Assembly: GCA_051294375.1 (NCBI GenBank) | Contig: CM119264.1 | Location: forward strand, 8,067,051 to 8,131,050 | DNA from: Paraspadella gotoi | Lineage: Eukaryota; Chaetognatha | Direction: 5' to 3' | DNA length: 64,000 nucleotides | In this document: positions 1 through 11,307 of the stretch, piece after piece | Layout of the letters: each line of letters starts with the position of its first letter | How positions within the stretch are numbered: position 1 is the first letter of the stretch | Position numbers and translations under genes: made by a program | Notes under the pieces: model-generated | What the model was told of the DNA's origin: nothing | What the model saw: only the letters and a program-made list of their open reading frames with translations | Databases searched by the model: none

Positions 1-62
1 TATTTATACATTTATTTTCATCAATTCATTAATTTTCTGACGAGGTTGGCAATCTCGTAAAA

Positions 63-623
63 TCACGCTGGATGAACTTTGTTGATGCCGAAAGAAATTC
101 TTTGCACGAGACTCGGTTTTCGCTTTTTTTGCTCATCCTTTTTCTCGTCGGGCTTTCCCTGCTCGGGCAGCCCCTCGCCGGACAATCTCTGCTCGGGCAG
201 TCCCTCGTCGGATAACCCTTCATTGTTCATTTCCTCGTCGAATGATCTCCGTTGCACGCCCCCGACCGAATTCGATTCGAATTCTTTGAAATCGCCGACT
301 TCGTCGTCCAACTTTCCTCGTCCTCTTTTGGCCTCCTCTTCCTCAGCCTCCTCTTTCCTTTTCCTCGCCTCAACTCCCTTCGACGAGGAGCTCGAGCTTC
401 GGCGGGAGGAAGTCGAGGCCTTGGAGGATCGACGAGGAGCTACATAATTCGACGGTCGCTCAACGATTTCGCCTAACAGACTTTGATCTTTGATGGATGC
501 AGCGTCGTTGTTTTTGTCATTGTTGTTATTTCCCCCGACGGCGTCGCGGACGTCCTCGGAGTCCTTCAACGCTTCGTCAAAAACGCTCATCAAATTCGCG
601 ACGACTTCTTTGATTTCGCTCAA
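63..623 (-). CDS. Small charged, Ser-rich protein of unknown function
   Basis: I do not recognise this gene. It is an open frame of 186 codons with ATG at 623 and its stop at 63. The first 20 residues form a predicted amphipathic helix (SEIKEVVANLMSVFDEAL). Asn-rich and then Ser/Arg-rich segments follow (RRSS and RRSF are basophilic-kinase-like sites), then a Glu/Lys-rich stretch, a repeated GLPEQ/GLSDEG segment and a basic C-terminus. Helix hydrophobics I4, V7, V8, L11, M12 and F15 fit the spacing of PKA RII-docking helices, which is inference only. It lies downstream of another acidic gene with similar helices on the same strand. Low complexity makes a chance ORF possible, but the conserved-looking N-terminal helix and full-length openness favour a gene. 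Confidence 0.45.
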   Translation of the reverse strand: MSEIKEVVANLMSVFDEALKDSEDVRDAVGGNNNNDKNNDAASIKDQSLLGEIVERPSNYVAPRRSSKASTSSRRSSSSSSKGVEARKRKEEAEEEEAKRGRGKLDDEVGDFKEFESNSVGGVQRRSFDEEMNNEGLSDEGLPEQRLSGEGLPEQGKPDEKKDEQKKRKPSLVQRISFGINKVHPA

Positions 624-795
624 GGAACAAGGAAACTTCTGGACTTTTTTTAAAAAAGCAGAGGGAAGAAAATAACTTAAACATGTTTAATTGTTTACTT
701 TTATCACTTTCGCAAAAAAAAAAATTTAAGTTTATCTATATCTATTGATATTAATATTAAAAGTTTTAAATTTGCTATTCGTTTGTTAATTATTT

Positions 796-1773
796 CTAAC
801 CCCGCGTTTTCTCCTCTCGCCCTCGATTTCCTTCGACTTTCTCCTCCAGCTTCGACTCCATCTCATCTTGCGTCGCTTCGCGAATCAAATCCGTAACGAA
901 TGGTTCCACTTCCTCGATCGTCTCTCTCTGCCTTTGAAGTCGCTCTTTAAGCTGCTCGTCCGCTTCCGAATTTTCTTCATTCTTTGAATCTTCGACGTAT
1001 TCGTCGCTTCGGTCTTCAGTTCTCGTCGTTTCGCTTTCGTTAATTTTCCCTTCGTTATTTTCATCGTCCGACGGAATCGATTCGCTTTTTTTCTTTTCTC
1101 CTTCGTCTTCAGATTTGCTTTTCTCTTCAGTTTCAAATGCGCCAGATTTGCTTTCATCCTCATTAGTTGCTTCTGCAAAATAATCGCGAGCAACTCCTGC
1201 ATTTTCCGCCTTTCCTGAGATCTGGACTTTCTCAACTTCAATTTCGCCTTCGCCTTTACCCTCATCTTCGCCTTTGCCCTCGTCTACCATTTCGCCTCCG
1301 CCTCCTTTCAAATCCTCCATCGTCGCTTCTCTGATAAGATCAGCGACGAGATCGACGACGTGTCCCTGCACTTCGTTTCGATCCTCGCTCGGCTGCGACT
1401 GCGACTGCGGCTGCGGCGTGCAAACCTCGTCACGTGATTTAGCTTCTCCTTTCTCTCCTTCCTTCTCTTTTTCTTCCTCTCCTTCCTTTTCTTCTTCCTC
1501 TCCCTGCCTCTCTTCTTCTCCCTCCCTCTCTCCTCCCCCCGTGATCTCCGAAGTCTCGAAATCATCGTCGTACTCTCTGTCGTACTCTTCGTCGCCGATC
1601 GTCTCATCTCCCCGACGCGGCGGCGCCGCTTCCAGTTCTCTTCTAACTTCGGTCTCTTCGTTGTCCGACTCTCTCTTCCTCTCTCCCTCCTTGTCGTCGT
1701 CGTCGTCGTCGTCGTCGTCCTCTTCGACGATCGTTTCGATGATGTTAATGTCTATAACCGGGACATTAGCCAT
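796..1773 (-). CDS. Acidic low-complexity protein with two repeated DLIREAT helices
   Basis: Not recognised. A 325-codon open frame begins MANVPVIDIN and ends REEKTRG. It is dominated by Glu/Asp/Lys runs, including nine consecutive Asp encoded by a (GAC)n-type repeat at about 1693-1722. The only ordered-looking parts are two copies of one motif: VADLIREATMED (about residues 143-154) and VTDLIREATQDE (about 293-304). Both match the h-xx-hh-xx-hh-xx-h pattern of amphipathic RII-binding helices. The repeat within otherwise disordered sequence suggests a docking function, but that is inference. It is in tandem with the next gene towards the window start and follows ODAD4 on the same strand. Confidence 0.5.
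   Translation of the reverse strand: MANVPVIDINIIETIVEEDDDDDDDDDKEGERKRESDNEETEVRRELEAAPPRRGDETIGDEEYDREYDDDFETSEITGGGEREGEEERQGEEEEKEGEEEKEKEGEKGEAKSRDEVCTPQPQSQSQPSEDRNEVQGHVVDLVADLIREATMEDLKGGGGEMVDEGKGEDEGKGEGEIEVEKVQISGKAENAGVARDYFAEATNEDESKSGAFETEEKSKSEDEGEKKKSESIPSDDENNEGKINESETTRTEDRSDEYVEDSKNEENSEADEQLKERLQRQRETIEEVEPFVTDLIREATQDEMESKLEEKVEGNRGREEKTRG
1693..1722. repeat. GTC/GAC trinucleotide repeat coding for poly-Asp
   Basis: About ten GTC units on the plus strand read as GAC (Asp) codons within the acidic gene on the minus strand. Length variation here would change the poly-Asp tract without shifting the frame. Confidence 0.8.
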
Positions 1774-1887
1774 TGCTAAGTGTGTGGTTAGTATGGATGA
1801 GTAGTGTGCGTTCGGGAAAAATGTGTCAAAGCGAATGAAGCAAATTAAAAATGCCTTGAATTATCTTCTCGAATTACTGAGAAGTTT

Positions 1888-2271
1888 TTAACTCGACAAC
1901 GAGACATGTAGAAAACTCGACTTTCCAGTCCTCGTTCTTAATCCCCACCCAAACCCAAACTCACGGAGATCGCCGGCGTTGTCGTCGCCCTCGTCCGCCG
2001 TGGACGCGCGGGTGGAAGCAGAGGCGGGTCCTGCCGCTGGGGCGTCGCTGTCGGCGGCGGCGGCGTTCCTCGCGATCCTATTCTTGATGTCGGCCAAGGC
2101 TTTGCTGATCGCCACCGACGCCGCGGTGTCCTCGACGTTCTCAGCGTGACCAAGGGAAATCTCGAAGTCTCTGCCGCGAGTTGAGGTCGCCAAGTTTGGC
2201 TGGTGAAAGGAGAGGAGAGAGAGAGAGAGAGAGGAGAGGAGAGAGAGAGAAGGAGAGAGAGAGAGAGAGAG

Positions 2272-2308
<37 letters not shown>

Positions 2309-2723
2309 GAGAGAGAGAGAGAGAAAAACAGATTAAACCTCGACAAAAACTACATCGAAAATTAACGATAACCTCGACAAAAACTACATCGAAAATTAAC
2401 GATAACCAGGTCTTCCCCCCCTAAAAAAAAATAAAGAAAGGGAAATCTAGGAATGACAAAAACGACAACAATAACGATGACGACCTCACCGTACGATTGT
2501 GCGAGAAGAACTGAAGAGTTGAGTTGCCAAACTTCGTCTTCTGCTTCTGTCGACGCGTCGTACGATTCCTTCCCGTATTTGCAGCTCTTTTCATAGTTGG
2601 CCAGTTCAAGGTAGCACCTAACCATCATTACAAATACAATTGAAAATCAACAAACTGTGTAAAAGTTAAATCAGGCAACAGGTAGGATTTAGCCAAAGAT
2701 TTATATTTAACCCATCTCTCTCT

Positions 2724-2798
<75 letters not shown>

Positions 2799-3468
2799 GC
2801 TACTCACCTGCCGATCTCATGAGTCAGCCATGTCTTCTCCATGGGCGACTTGACCAGCGCCTCCTTTCCTGCCAGGAGGCGATGGCCTTTGAAAACTGAC
2901 CCAGTTTGGCGAAGCAGCGCCCCACGTTGTCAAGGGCGCGAGATTTGCTGTCGATGAGGCCGCTGAGTGGAAGTGGGGAGGGGTTAATAACGATGATGGT
3001 GATAACGATGACAATGAGGATTATTGTGAAGATGATGACATTGACAATAATTGTAATGACGAGGCCTCTTCCACTCACTGCTTGACGGCGATGTCGTAAT
3101 CCGTCTGATGATCTTTCAACGCCCGATCGTAACGACCCAACTCTAAGTAGGCCACGCCCATAAAGTTGTGAAGACTTCCAACGACCTACGGCGAAGAGGA
3201 AAGCATTATATTACGACAGCAACGGGCATTAAATGACCAGACTTAAGCGGCTCGACAACCTCGTGCTTGTTGGGGACGTCGGCTTCGGTCCAGTTGCGCG
3301 ATCCCGCCAAAACCTGTCGCGCCTTCGTCAACGATTCCTCGAAGTTGCCCTCCGCTTGGACTGAAGAACGAAAACGTGGGAATCCGGGAGGTTTTAGGGA
3401 CAGGGTCCATTTCTCTGTCTACTTTCAACTTTTTTTCATTTTTTAAAATTTGTTATTTACTATCATTT

Positions 3469-3556
<88 letters not shown>

Positions 3557-5211
3557 TTCTTCTTTCTTTCAATATTTCTTTCTTTCCTTCCTCGTACCTC
3601 ATGCACAATTGAGGAAAGTCCGATGAAAAAAAAAATTCATTCTTTTGTTCGGTCTTTCTCTCTCACTCCTCGTTCTCTTACTTACCCCTATCGATGTCTT
3701 CCAACGCGTGTTTGATGAACTTGTTCATCTCTGGCCCCTTCACTTTTCCCTGACCCTCCTTAGCCTCCAGCTTCTCCCGCTCGCGCGCGTACATCGGCTT
3801 CTGTTGTCGCCAAAATTCCGCGCGGGCGTCGAGGTAATCGAGGCATCCGTTGACGAGGGAGCGGATCTGCTCGTTGCAGGCCGAGGCGGGACTGTTGTCT
3901 GAAATAGACGGTTGGAGACGCGGGTCGGGTAAAGAGAGAGAGAGAGATAGGTAGATCCCCCCCCCCGAACTCACCCTCATCGTTCAAAAGCCTTTCCAAG
4001 TAAGCCTTGTCCGAGTAGAGTTCCCCCAGCAGCTGCTTGACGGTCTTCTCGGCGGCGGCGCCCTTTTTCGGCCGACGCAGACTCGCCGGCGATTCCCGGA
4101 GGGAGACGCGGCGGGGAGATTTCGTCGGCGACGAGGGCTGAGTCCTGGCCTGGAGTACAAAGGAAATGGAAATTTAATGTGTTACGGCTGTGACGTCGCT
4201 ATAACTTGCTATTGATGTAAATATACTTTGAAATAATTACAAATATAGAATGTGAAAGTTGCAAAATTACTTGTGTTATCAATGAATATAAATATGAATA
4301 TCACATGTCGGAAAGTTCAGAGTCTTTGGAGATTCCTCTTCACGATTCCGTCTCCATCACTTGTTTCACTATTTTAAATACATATATTTTTTTTTAAATA
4401 ATACATTAATCTAACAAGTATTAACTAAAAATATCAAACCATATATGATTATTAAATATATTTTTAAATTAAAAAGAATGTTAAATAAAAGACACAGAAC
4501 AACTGACCAACTGGACTTATCGAACTCATGATAACCAACTTCTCCGCCATCTCACTTTCGGCTTCGGCTCCTGTGCGTTAAAGAAACTCAGATCTCCCGC
4601 GGCCTCGAGTTTGATTTTCTCCGGACTCCCGACGCAGTTGTCGATCGCTTCCTGCGCCTTCTGAACGCCCAGGCGGAACTCCTCCAGCTCCGGGCGGAGG
4701 CGGTGACCTCGATGGTAGAAGACGAGGGCGAGCTCGAACTCGCCCATAGCGTAGAGTGCCTCCGCCTTTTGGTAGAGCCCCTTTTTTTGATGGGCGGCGG
4801 GTGTTCGGGAATTGGGTGAATCGAGTGAAATTGTGGGTAAAGATTTTAGGGGAAAAGAAGAAGCAAAAAGCGTTTCGGTACTTGGTTGGAAATTTTGACG
4901 ATCTATCGAAATCGAATTAGCGATATTATGAGATTATTGGTGTATCTTTTCTCTCTCTCTCTCTCTCTCTCTCCATCTCTCTCTCTCTCTCTCTCTCGTC
5001 TCTCTCTCTCCTCTCTCCTCTCCTCCTCTCTCTCTCTCTCTCTCACTTTGGTGAATTTCTTTTCCAGCTTCAACGCCGCTTCCGCGTCAGTCAGCGCTTT
5101 GTCCGGTTCGCCAGTTGAAGGTAACATTCGATCTCGCAACAAGGCAGTTTTTGTCGTCGTATTTGAGTACCAAAGCCTAACACCGAGAGAAGAGAGAGAA
5201 GAGAGAGAGAG

Positions 5212-5275
<64 letters not shown>

Positions 5276-5565
5276 GAGAGAGAAAGAGAAGAGTTGATAA
5301 AGAAAGTTAAAGTTAAAGAAAGATAAAAAGATAATAATAATCCTACAAGAAGATAAAAAAATTTTGTCTTTCGGAAAACTTAGATGATACAAAACTCTTT
5401 TGGTCAGGCGATAACAGTATTATTTCATAATCTGTCCCTCACAAAGTCTGCTCTCACCGTGGAAAAACTTTCCAGAGATTTCTTAAATTCTCCCTGACGA
5501 TAGAGTTTCTCTCCCTCCGCCTTGTGAGTCTCGAAAGACCCGACGTGGGCGTCGACCATCTCCAT
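1888..5565 (-). CDS. ODAD4: Outer dynein arm docking complex subunit 4 (TTC25-like), with apparent frameshifts
   Basis: TPR protein that helps dock outer dynein arms on ciliary doublet microtubules. Exons (high to low): 5458-5565, 5047-5176, 4556-4780, 3975-4149, 3686-3898, 3260-3360, 3079-3185, 2808-2962, 2490-2617, 1888-2199. The start is MEMVDAHVGSFETHKAEGEK. Exon 3 holds the family hallmark ALVFYHRGHRLRPELEEFRL, followed by VQKAQEAIDNCVGSPEKIKL. Exon 5 has YLDARAEFWRQQKPMYARER, and later exons carry TPRs (LELGRYDRALKDHQTDYDIA; CYLELANYEKSCKYGKESYD). Splice phases fit, but homology changes frame inside three exons: about 5127 and 5113 in exon 2, 2865 in exon 8, and 2180 and 2168 in exon 10. 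Each change equals one missing base. Either the consensus is poor here or the locus is decaying. Several introns hold long GA/CT tracts next to splice donors. The family call is firm. Confidence 0.88.
2212..2326. repeat. GA-rich microsatellite
   Basis: A long imperfect (GA)n tract with GAGG interruptions lies in the last intron of ODAD4, just upstream (in sense) of the final exon's acceptor. Confidence 0.9.
2338..2405. repeat. 34-bp tandem duplication
   Basis: Two consecutive near-identical copies begin CCTCGACAAAAACTACATCG and end AATTAACGATAA, at about 2338-2371 and 2372-2405, within an ODAD4 intron. It looks like a recent slippage or tandem duplication. Confidence 0.85.
2709..2796. repeat. 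CT microsatellite
   Basis: Almost pure (CT)n of about 85 bp in an ODAD4 intron. Its end lies about 10 bases from the splice donor of the exon at 2808-2962. Confidence 0.92.
3464..3562. repeat. CTTT tetranucleotide microsatellite
   Basis: About 24 units of TTTC/CTTT in an ODAD4 intron. Read in frame it produces an artefactual Ser-Phe-Leu ORF, which is not a gene. Confidence 0.92.
4951..5043. repeat. CT microsatellite at a splice donor
   Basis: Long CT tract interrupted by CATCT, CGTCT and CCTCT. On the sense (minus) strand it is a GA tract starting directly at the ODAD4 exon 2 donor, which reads GTGAGAGAGAG. Confidence 0.9.
5191..5290. repeat. GA microsatellite
   Basis: Interrupted (GA)n tract of about 95 bp in ODAD4 intron 1, close to the acceptor of exon 2. 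Confidence 0.9.
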
Positions 5566-6225
5566 CGCAAAGTTTTACAAGTATTTATCGGTGTTTGTTA
5601 TTATTTATAGACATAACTGAACATAGATATTTTCAATAAATTCATGACCTCGTCAAAGGGAATGGGTCTTCTGCAACTCTAATTCTAATTTATACACTAG
5701 AAAATAGACATAGGCATCGATTCGATTCGTTGATTTTGATTTTTTTTCGTCGATAATCAGGGGGCCAGTGACCATGGAAAAGAGGGTGAGTGGGCGTGGC
5801 AAAGTGAAGCTTTTAACACGGATCGATTTAGAAGTCGCAGCTGCGTCGTTCGCGTCACGACTTGAAGCGCGACTACTTAAAAGAAAATGGAAAACGGAAA
5901 ATCAATTTGTTCGATTTTTAACCGAAATTTTCAGGAGGCCGTTAAATGTTAAGATTTTTTTTAAAGAGAAGCACTCGAAGGTTAATTTAATATTCGGCAT
6001 TTACGAAAAGATTCTTACATATAATTACTATTTAGCGATTTAGAAAGAAGTCTTACTCAAAATATTTAAATTAAATTTCGATTTGTTTTTGATCATACTG
6101 AACGAACAAAAATAAAAGAAGAAAATCAGTTCTCGCCTGCGAACTTATCCGTTCTTTCGTAACCAACGGCAACGAAAGGTAACGAAACTTGGATTTATCA
6201 AGTTGTAACACAGCGTTTGGTCGCC
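5566..6225. other. Divergent spacer between ODAD4 and the 6.2-kb gene
   Basis: About 660 bp between two start codons pointing away from each other, so it probably holds both promoters. A 91-codon plus-strand ORF at 5768-6043 has no recognisable features and its first codons sit beside a donor-like GTGAGT; I do not annotate it. No TATA box or other site can be defended. Confidence 0.5.
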
Positions 6226-9152
6226 ATGGACGCAATGTCGACGAACAAAAGCCTACGAAATTTGATCGTCATCTGTCGGATGGTTGAGGTGTAAGCGAGA
6301 GTTTTGAGGGATCTTTTGTTGTCGGCTGGAAGGTAGAATTAAAGAAGCGATGAATAGCAGAAGATCAGTTAATGGGGAGCAGAAGAGGAAAATAAGGAAA
6401 GCAGTAGATGTAGAAAGTCCTTGGAACGGCCGGTGACGAGAAAATTAAAAATAGTCTCTCTCTCTCTCTCGGTCATCTCTCTCTCTCTCTCTCTCTCTCT
6501 CCTCTCCTCTCTTCTCTCTCTCTTCTCTCTCATCTCTTATCACTCCTGTACAGCAAGTTCAAGCGCAACCAGCGCCAGTTGTCGGAGACTATGAAATATC
6601 GCGTTAAACCCATCGAATGGCGATTAATAGGAAGGGGGATCGCATCTTTGCGGAAGCATCACCTCGACCGTGAAATGGTGAGGGTTTGTGGATTTTTCGC
6701 GACGATGAGACAATAGAGTTATAAACATATTTTATAATGATATTTACCCTTTAGATACTAAGAAGCCGTGGGATGATTGGAGCTGTCGCTTTTCAAAGAA
6801 AATTCTCTACCAGAGGTGAAAGAGAATAATGAATAATAAAAGAAAATGAAAAAGGATGAATATTTTGATTGGTTAAGTGACTGATGGGAATTGATCTGAG
6901 GATGATTGATAAAATGGTTTGTAGATAAACATTCTATAATGCGTTCTACCTCCAGCTCCATCGTCTATACCCTCTCCACCAACTCCGTCCGCTCGACTCC
7001 GTCGAATCCCCGATCTCGATTCCGTCGCCGAATCTCAACTGAATCCTCGACGCGACTACAAACAGTTCGTCGACGCCCTCGTCGGCCGCGACAATGATGG
7101 CCCATCGGCAGCGGAAACTTCCGCAGCGAATGGTCAGCAGAACGACGACCCGGCGCCCTCGCTTCCAACGTTCGCCGTAAAAAGCGCCGACGCTGGCGCC
7201 ACGGAGAATTGGATCCTCGCCGACGCCGCGAATCGAATCCGCATCGACGTCGCGGAATCGCAGATCGACTCCAGACGAGCCAAGGATCCCATTGAATTCC
7301 TCGACGAGATCCCAGCAGAAAACCTTGTTCCCAAGAGATCGTCGGCGTCCTCGGCATCGTTCAGAATCGTCACCGGAATGGCTCGTCAAAGGCGTCCTAG
7401 GATTCTGTCCTGGGCGACGATAGAATCGGCGGAAGCGGAAGTTACTCAGGAAGTGAAAGTTGAGACGGTGGCGGGGAGATCGTCATTGGAGGCGACGTCT
7501 CGGTCGAACTCATTGCCGTCACAAGTTTTAGTCTTGGAATCGGAGATACCATCAGAGTTAACCCCGACCGAGGATATTGTGGCCCCCGATATTCCGAAAT
7601 CGGAACCGTCGACCGCGACGTCAAAATTCGAGGATCTCTTTCCGGCGCCGAGAAAATCGCGGAGATTCGCGGATTGGGCATCGTTGGAGGCATCGTCTGA
7701 GATTACGCAAGAGACTATTGCCGAGACGACAGAACCTGCGTCGGTGACGAATAACTCGATAGAGACAGAGACATCATCCGTTCTTCCTGGAGCAAATGTT
7801 AAAAGAAACTCAAGACTGATGTGTTTGAAAGACCTGGAGACCTCTTCGGAGGTGTTGTCATCGTCCAAGTTAGAAGCCGCGCTTGTTTCGATCCAGACCG
7901 ACGCTAATGATTGCGAAAATACGGCGAAAAATGCGTCGCTGATCGACGAAGCTTTTGACGGAAGAAAATCTAAGATCTCAAGAATGACGTTGAAAGATTT
8001 GGAGGCCTCTTCGGAGGCAAAATGGTCGAAGACGGCGTCTAAGCCTTCGTCCAGGATGAGTTTGAGAGAGTTGGAAATTTGGTCGATGACACAACAGTCG
8101 ATCGCTTCTTCGATTGAAACCGCGGCTGAAAGTTCCGTGGCTGACGAAGCAGCAGTAGCGGCGGAAGAATCGAACGCAGCCGTAGATAGAGAAAACGATT
8201 TGCGGGCCGAAACGTCGATGACTGCGGTGGACGAGGGTCTGTGGCCCGCGCGCGTGAAGCACGGGCGAATAGGACTAAAGGTGGAACGAAATCGAGGCTG
8301 AGGCGGAGGGCGAGGAGCTTGAAGGACGCGAAATTGCCGGCGTGCAAGTAAAGAAAAAAATTTTGGTCCTGGCAAAAACGGAGACGACTGAGCCAGAGAG
8401 TTTCGTCACACCGATGGGCTTGGCGGATAACAAACCGGATGTTGATCGCGAAAGAGTCGACGGAGCGTCGAAGCCGGAGTTCGCGAATGAAGCGCCGCCA
8501 GCGGTGGAATAGAATCAAGGTCCCCGACGAAAGCGAAACTCACGACTCTTTGCGGCAAGGAGGGTTACCTATGTGGAGGACCGATGTGCTTCGATCTCTT
8601 CCTAGAATCTCAATTCCTTTCCGACGATTTCCGCAAGCTGATTCCCCAGTCACTTCTGCTTCCGATATCTCCGCCGCTGCGGCTGTCGACGCTGCCGCCA
8701 CTATCCCGCCGCAGCTACCGTTGACGCCGCGTCTGCTCCGATAGAAAAGACGGAGAAAATGACTGCGGACGTCGGCCAAGATCTCATTACCTCTGGAACC
8801 CATCGTCCGAAAAAACAATTACTGGCTCATAATGTTAAACATCTTGATCAAGACTTTCGGACTTAAACCGGAGGTTAGTGTGGGTCCTTTTACGAGGCTG
8901 TTGTTATATTCATTGTTACTGATAAAAAAATTTATGAACGCCAACTTTAACTCATCTTCTAAACAAGATGCTTCCTAAATCGTTGCGCCATCCGCCGGAG
9001 GATCAAACTCTCGCCTCCGAGGAAAATCGATCCAAACAAAACGAAAAGGCGGGAAACTCCTCGGCGAATGCGGAAAAGGTAAGGGTGAAGTAGAAAATAA
9101 AAATGATGAAATAGTGCAGTAGGATGATTCACGTCGAATTTTTTAAAGGAAT

Positions 9153-9183
<31 letters not shown>

Positions 9184-9250
9184 CAAAATCAAGCAATCAA
9201 ATCCTTCCGCCTCCAGTTCGTTTCGAGGAAAGACGAAGCGTCGAAAATAA
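6226..9250 (+). CDS. Unrecognised protein with a repeated Arg..LExSSE motif; frame broken near its 3' part
   Basis: Not recognised. Exons that join in phase: 6226-6290 (MDAMSTNKSLRNLIVICRMV), 6554-6677 (basic, KFKRNQRQLSETMKYRVKPI), 6755-6815, then a long exon from 6956 open to about 8283. Two 3' exons at 8968-9078 and 9149-9250 end in a poly-Thr stretch and RGKTKRRK-stop. The long exon repeats a 15-20-residue unit at least five times: RILSWATIESAEAE, RRFADWASLEASSE, SRLMCLKDLETSSE, SRMTLKDLEASSEA, SRMSLRELEIWS. Between about 8283 and 8880 coding-like sequence continues but changes frame at about 8283, 8510 and 8690, so the true end of the long exon is uncertain. It is transcribed divergently from ODAD4. 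Consensus errors or pseudogenisation are both possible. Confidence 0.5.
6453..6536. repeat. CT microsatellite
   Basis: Interrupted CT tract in an intron of the 6.2-kb gene, ending about 15 bases before the acceptor of the exon at 6554; it may serve as its polypyrimidine tract. Confidence 0.9.
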
Positions 9251-9807
9251 GCGAGAAAATTATTACAAAACTTTCGTCGACAATGTGAAGGAAGAATGAA
9301 GAAATGACGGGTGTCGTTTATTTATTTCATTTTTCATTAATCGTTAAATTTTCAATTTTCTTTTGGCGTATATGAGATTGAAAATAAATCGAGAGTTACT
9401 ATTTAGATTATTTTATTAATAAAAATACTGTTACAACGAAGTGTTTTTTTAAATATCTTTTCATCAACTGTGAACTGTGAACAATGCAATCATTTTTTAA
9501 TAAATATTAAATATGGTATAGTGAGCGATGTGGAGGTATTAGGTTCGTTGTGGGGCAAAATAGCTATAGCGTCCTATCATTATATTCGGAACTCTATGAA
9601 TTCTTCGTCAGCCCTTTTGAGCCCATTGCACAATGCCCAATTGCAAAAAGCACCTTATCTCGCTCGGCCTCTCCACAGAAAAAGACCTCCAATACTGCCA
9701 CAGATCCTCCTAAATCAATGTCATACTACGAATTCCAATTATCGCTGCGTTCACGGTTCTCCTTTTCTTCTTTATCAACCTTTTCCTTTTTAAGTTTTCT
9801 GTTCTTC
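9251..9807. other. Spacer without a supported gene
   Basis: AT-rich sequence downstream of the 6.2-kb gene. A long plus-strand ORF crosses the later part, but its composition and Phe/Leu/Ser runs look non-coding. I see no gene. Confidence 0.4.
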
Positions 9808-10170
9808 TTTCTCAGCATTAATCCTTTTCTCAGACTTAAGCTCCCTCACCCCATCCTCTTTTCCCCTCTGCTCCTCCGCCCATCGCTCCCCTCCTTCCCG
9901 TTCAACCGAGTTCTCAGCTACTTTTACTCCTTTAACTCCCGGACACCCGACGGGCTCATCGGCGACATCTACTCTAGGAAGACTCAGGAGCAGCGTCTGC
10001 CGACGTCGGCCGCTGCCGCCGCCGCGTCGTCGCTGATGATGCAGATGACGTCTGATGGCGGCGGTGGCGGCGGCGGCGGCCGAAGCGGGGGCGGGGCGAG
10101 GCGGGCCGCTGCCAACGACGACAAGTGGGGCAGCGTCGACGTCTTGAGGGGAGAGACGAGAGGGAGGACT
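9808..10170 (-). CDS. Possible terminal exon of an unrecognised minus-strand gene
   Basis: The minus strand reads ADEPVGCPGVKGVKVAENSV and continues with Glu/Lys-rich sequence to a stop at about 9808. It is preceded by Ala/Pro-rich coding-like sequence (SDVICIISDDAAAAAADVGR) in another frame. The two parts meet at about 9985 only if a base is gained or lost. Low-complexity Pro/Ala stretches make this weak, and no start codon or family is identified. Confidence 0.25.
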
Positions 10171-10538
10171 TCTGAAAATAAAAAAAAGAATTCACACAAT
10201 AGTAGAGTAAATACAAAATTATGTGTTCAAGTTTTTAAGGATATTATTTATACTAAAAAAAATTATTTATTTTCTTCTTTTTTTTTTTGTTTCTTTTCTT
10301 TCTTTTTTTTTCTTTTCATATTTTCAAAAGTTTTGCTTCTACAATTATCTTGGACTTTTCTTTTTTTGTAATTGTACGATGCGCGCATACTCCATTTTCC
10401 TATCTTCCTTAATGAATAAGTATCATTTGATCAATCCTACTATGCTTCTCCCTTTTTAAATTCTCTTTTTCTTCCTTTCCATCTGATCTTTATCCCTTTC
10501 CTTCTCCTTTCCTCCCTTTTTTATCTTCGCGAATCAAT

Positions 10539-11219
10539 TTACTTTCTTCGCGCGATTCTCTTCTTCCTCTGAGGAGAATGAGGAGGAGGAGCGGGGAAGA
10601 CGTGGGAGGGACGTTGACGTGGAAAGGATCGAACGAGAGGAGATCGAAGTTGAGGAGACGAGGAAGATGACGAAGGTGAAGACGAGGACGACGACTTTCC
10701 GCCGAGGAGAGGACTCATTTTCCCTGAGAAATTTGAAAATAAAAGAAACAAAGTTGTAATTGTAATTTTGATTTTTTTTTTTGTCCCATTTTGGCCACCA
10801 ATATAACGAAGAGAAAGAGAGCGAGAGCATAAGAAGGATAAAAAGAGAATTTCATTGTACCTTTGCTCGACTTTGACTTCGCGTCGTCCAGTCGAAAAGC
10901 GTCTGGAAAATCGGATTTGGGTTCATAGCCCAACTGGTTCCTCTTGAATTTCGACAACCGCTTCACCTAATTAATTAATATAATTATGTATCACTGAGAC
11001 AACGCAATTGAATGTTCCAGTTCCATCACCCCGAACCATTAAGAGGCTGCGCTGAAGGATCCGATCGTCGATTCTGTCGTCGTCGTCTTCGTCGACGACA
11101 TCGAACTTCTGCTTGAAGGTCGTCCCTCGTTGAAACCCTGTTAAAAAGAAATCGAGATTGGAAATCCATTCTATCTCTCTTTCTCTATCTCTCTCTCTCA
11201 CTCTCTTTCTCTCTCTCTC

Positions 11220-11307
<88 letters not shown>

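Noticed and set aside
3376-3612. ORF with repeated SFFLSFFL
   Set aside because: Translation of a CTTT microsatellite in an intron.
5768-6043. 91-codon plus-strand ORF in the ODAD4 divergent spacer
   Set aside because: No recognisable feature, AT-rich second half, and no splice link to the 6.2-kb gene.
7446-8375. 309-codon minus-strand ORF
   Set aside because: It is the antisense shadow of the plus-strand exon, which has splice-consistent neighbours and the repeated motif.
9550-10371. 273-codon plus-strand ORF
   Set aside because: Phe/Ser/Leu-rich with poly-Gly and poly-Ala; the minus strand gives a more protein-like reading in its middle part, and no splice or family support exists.
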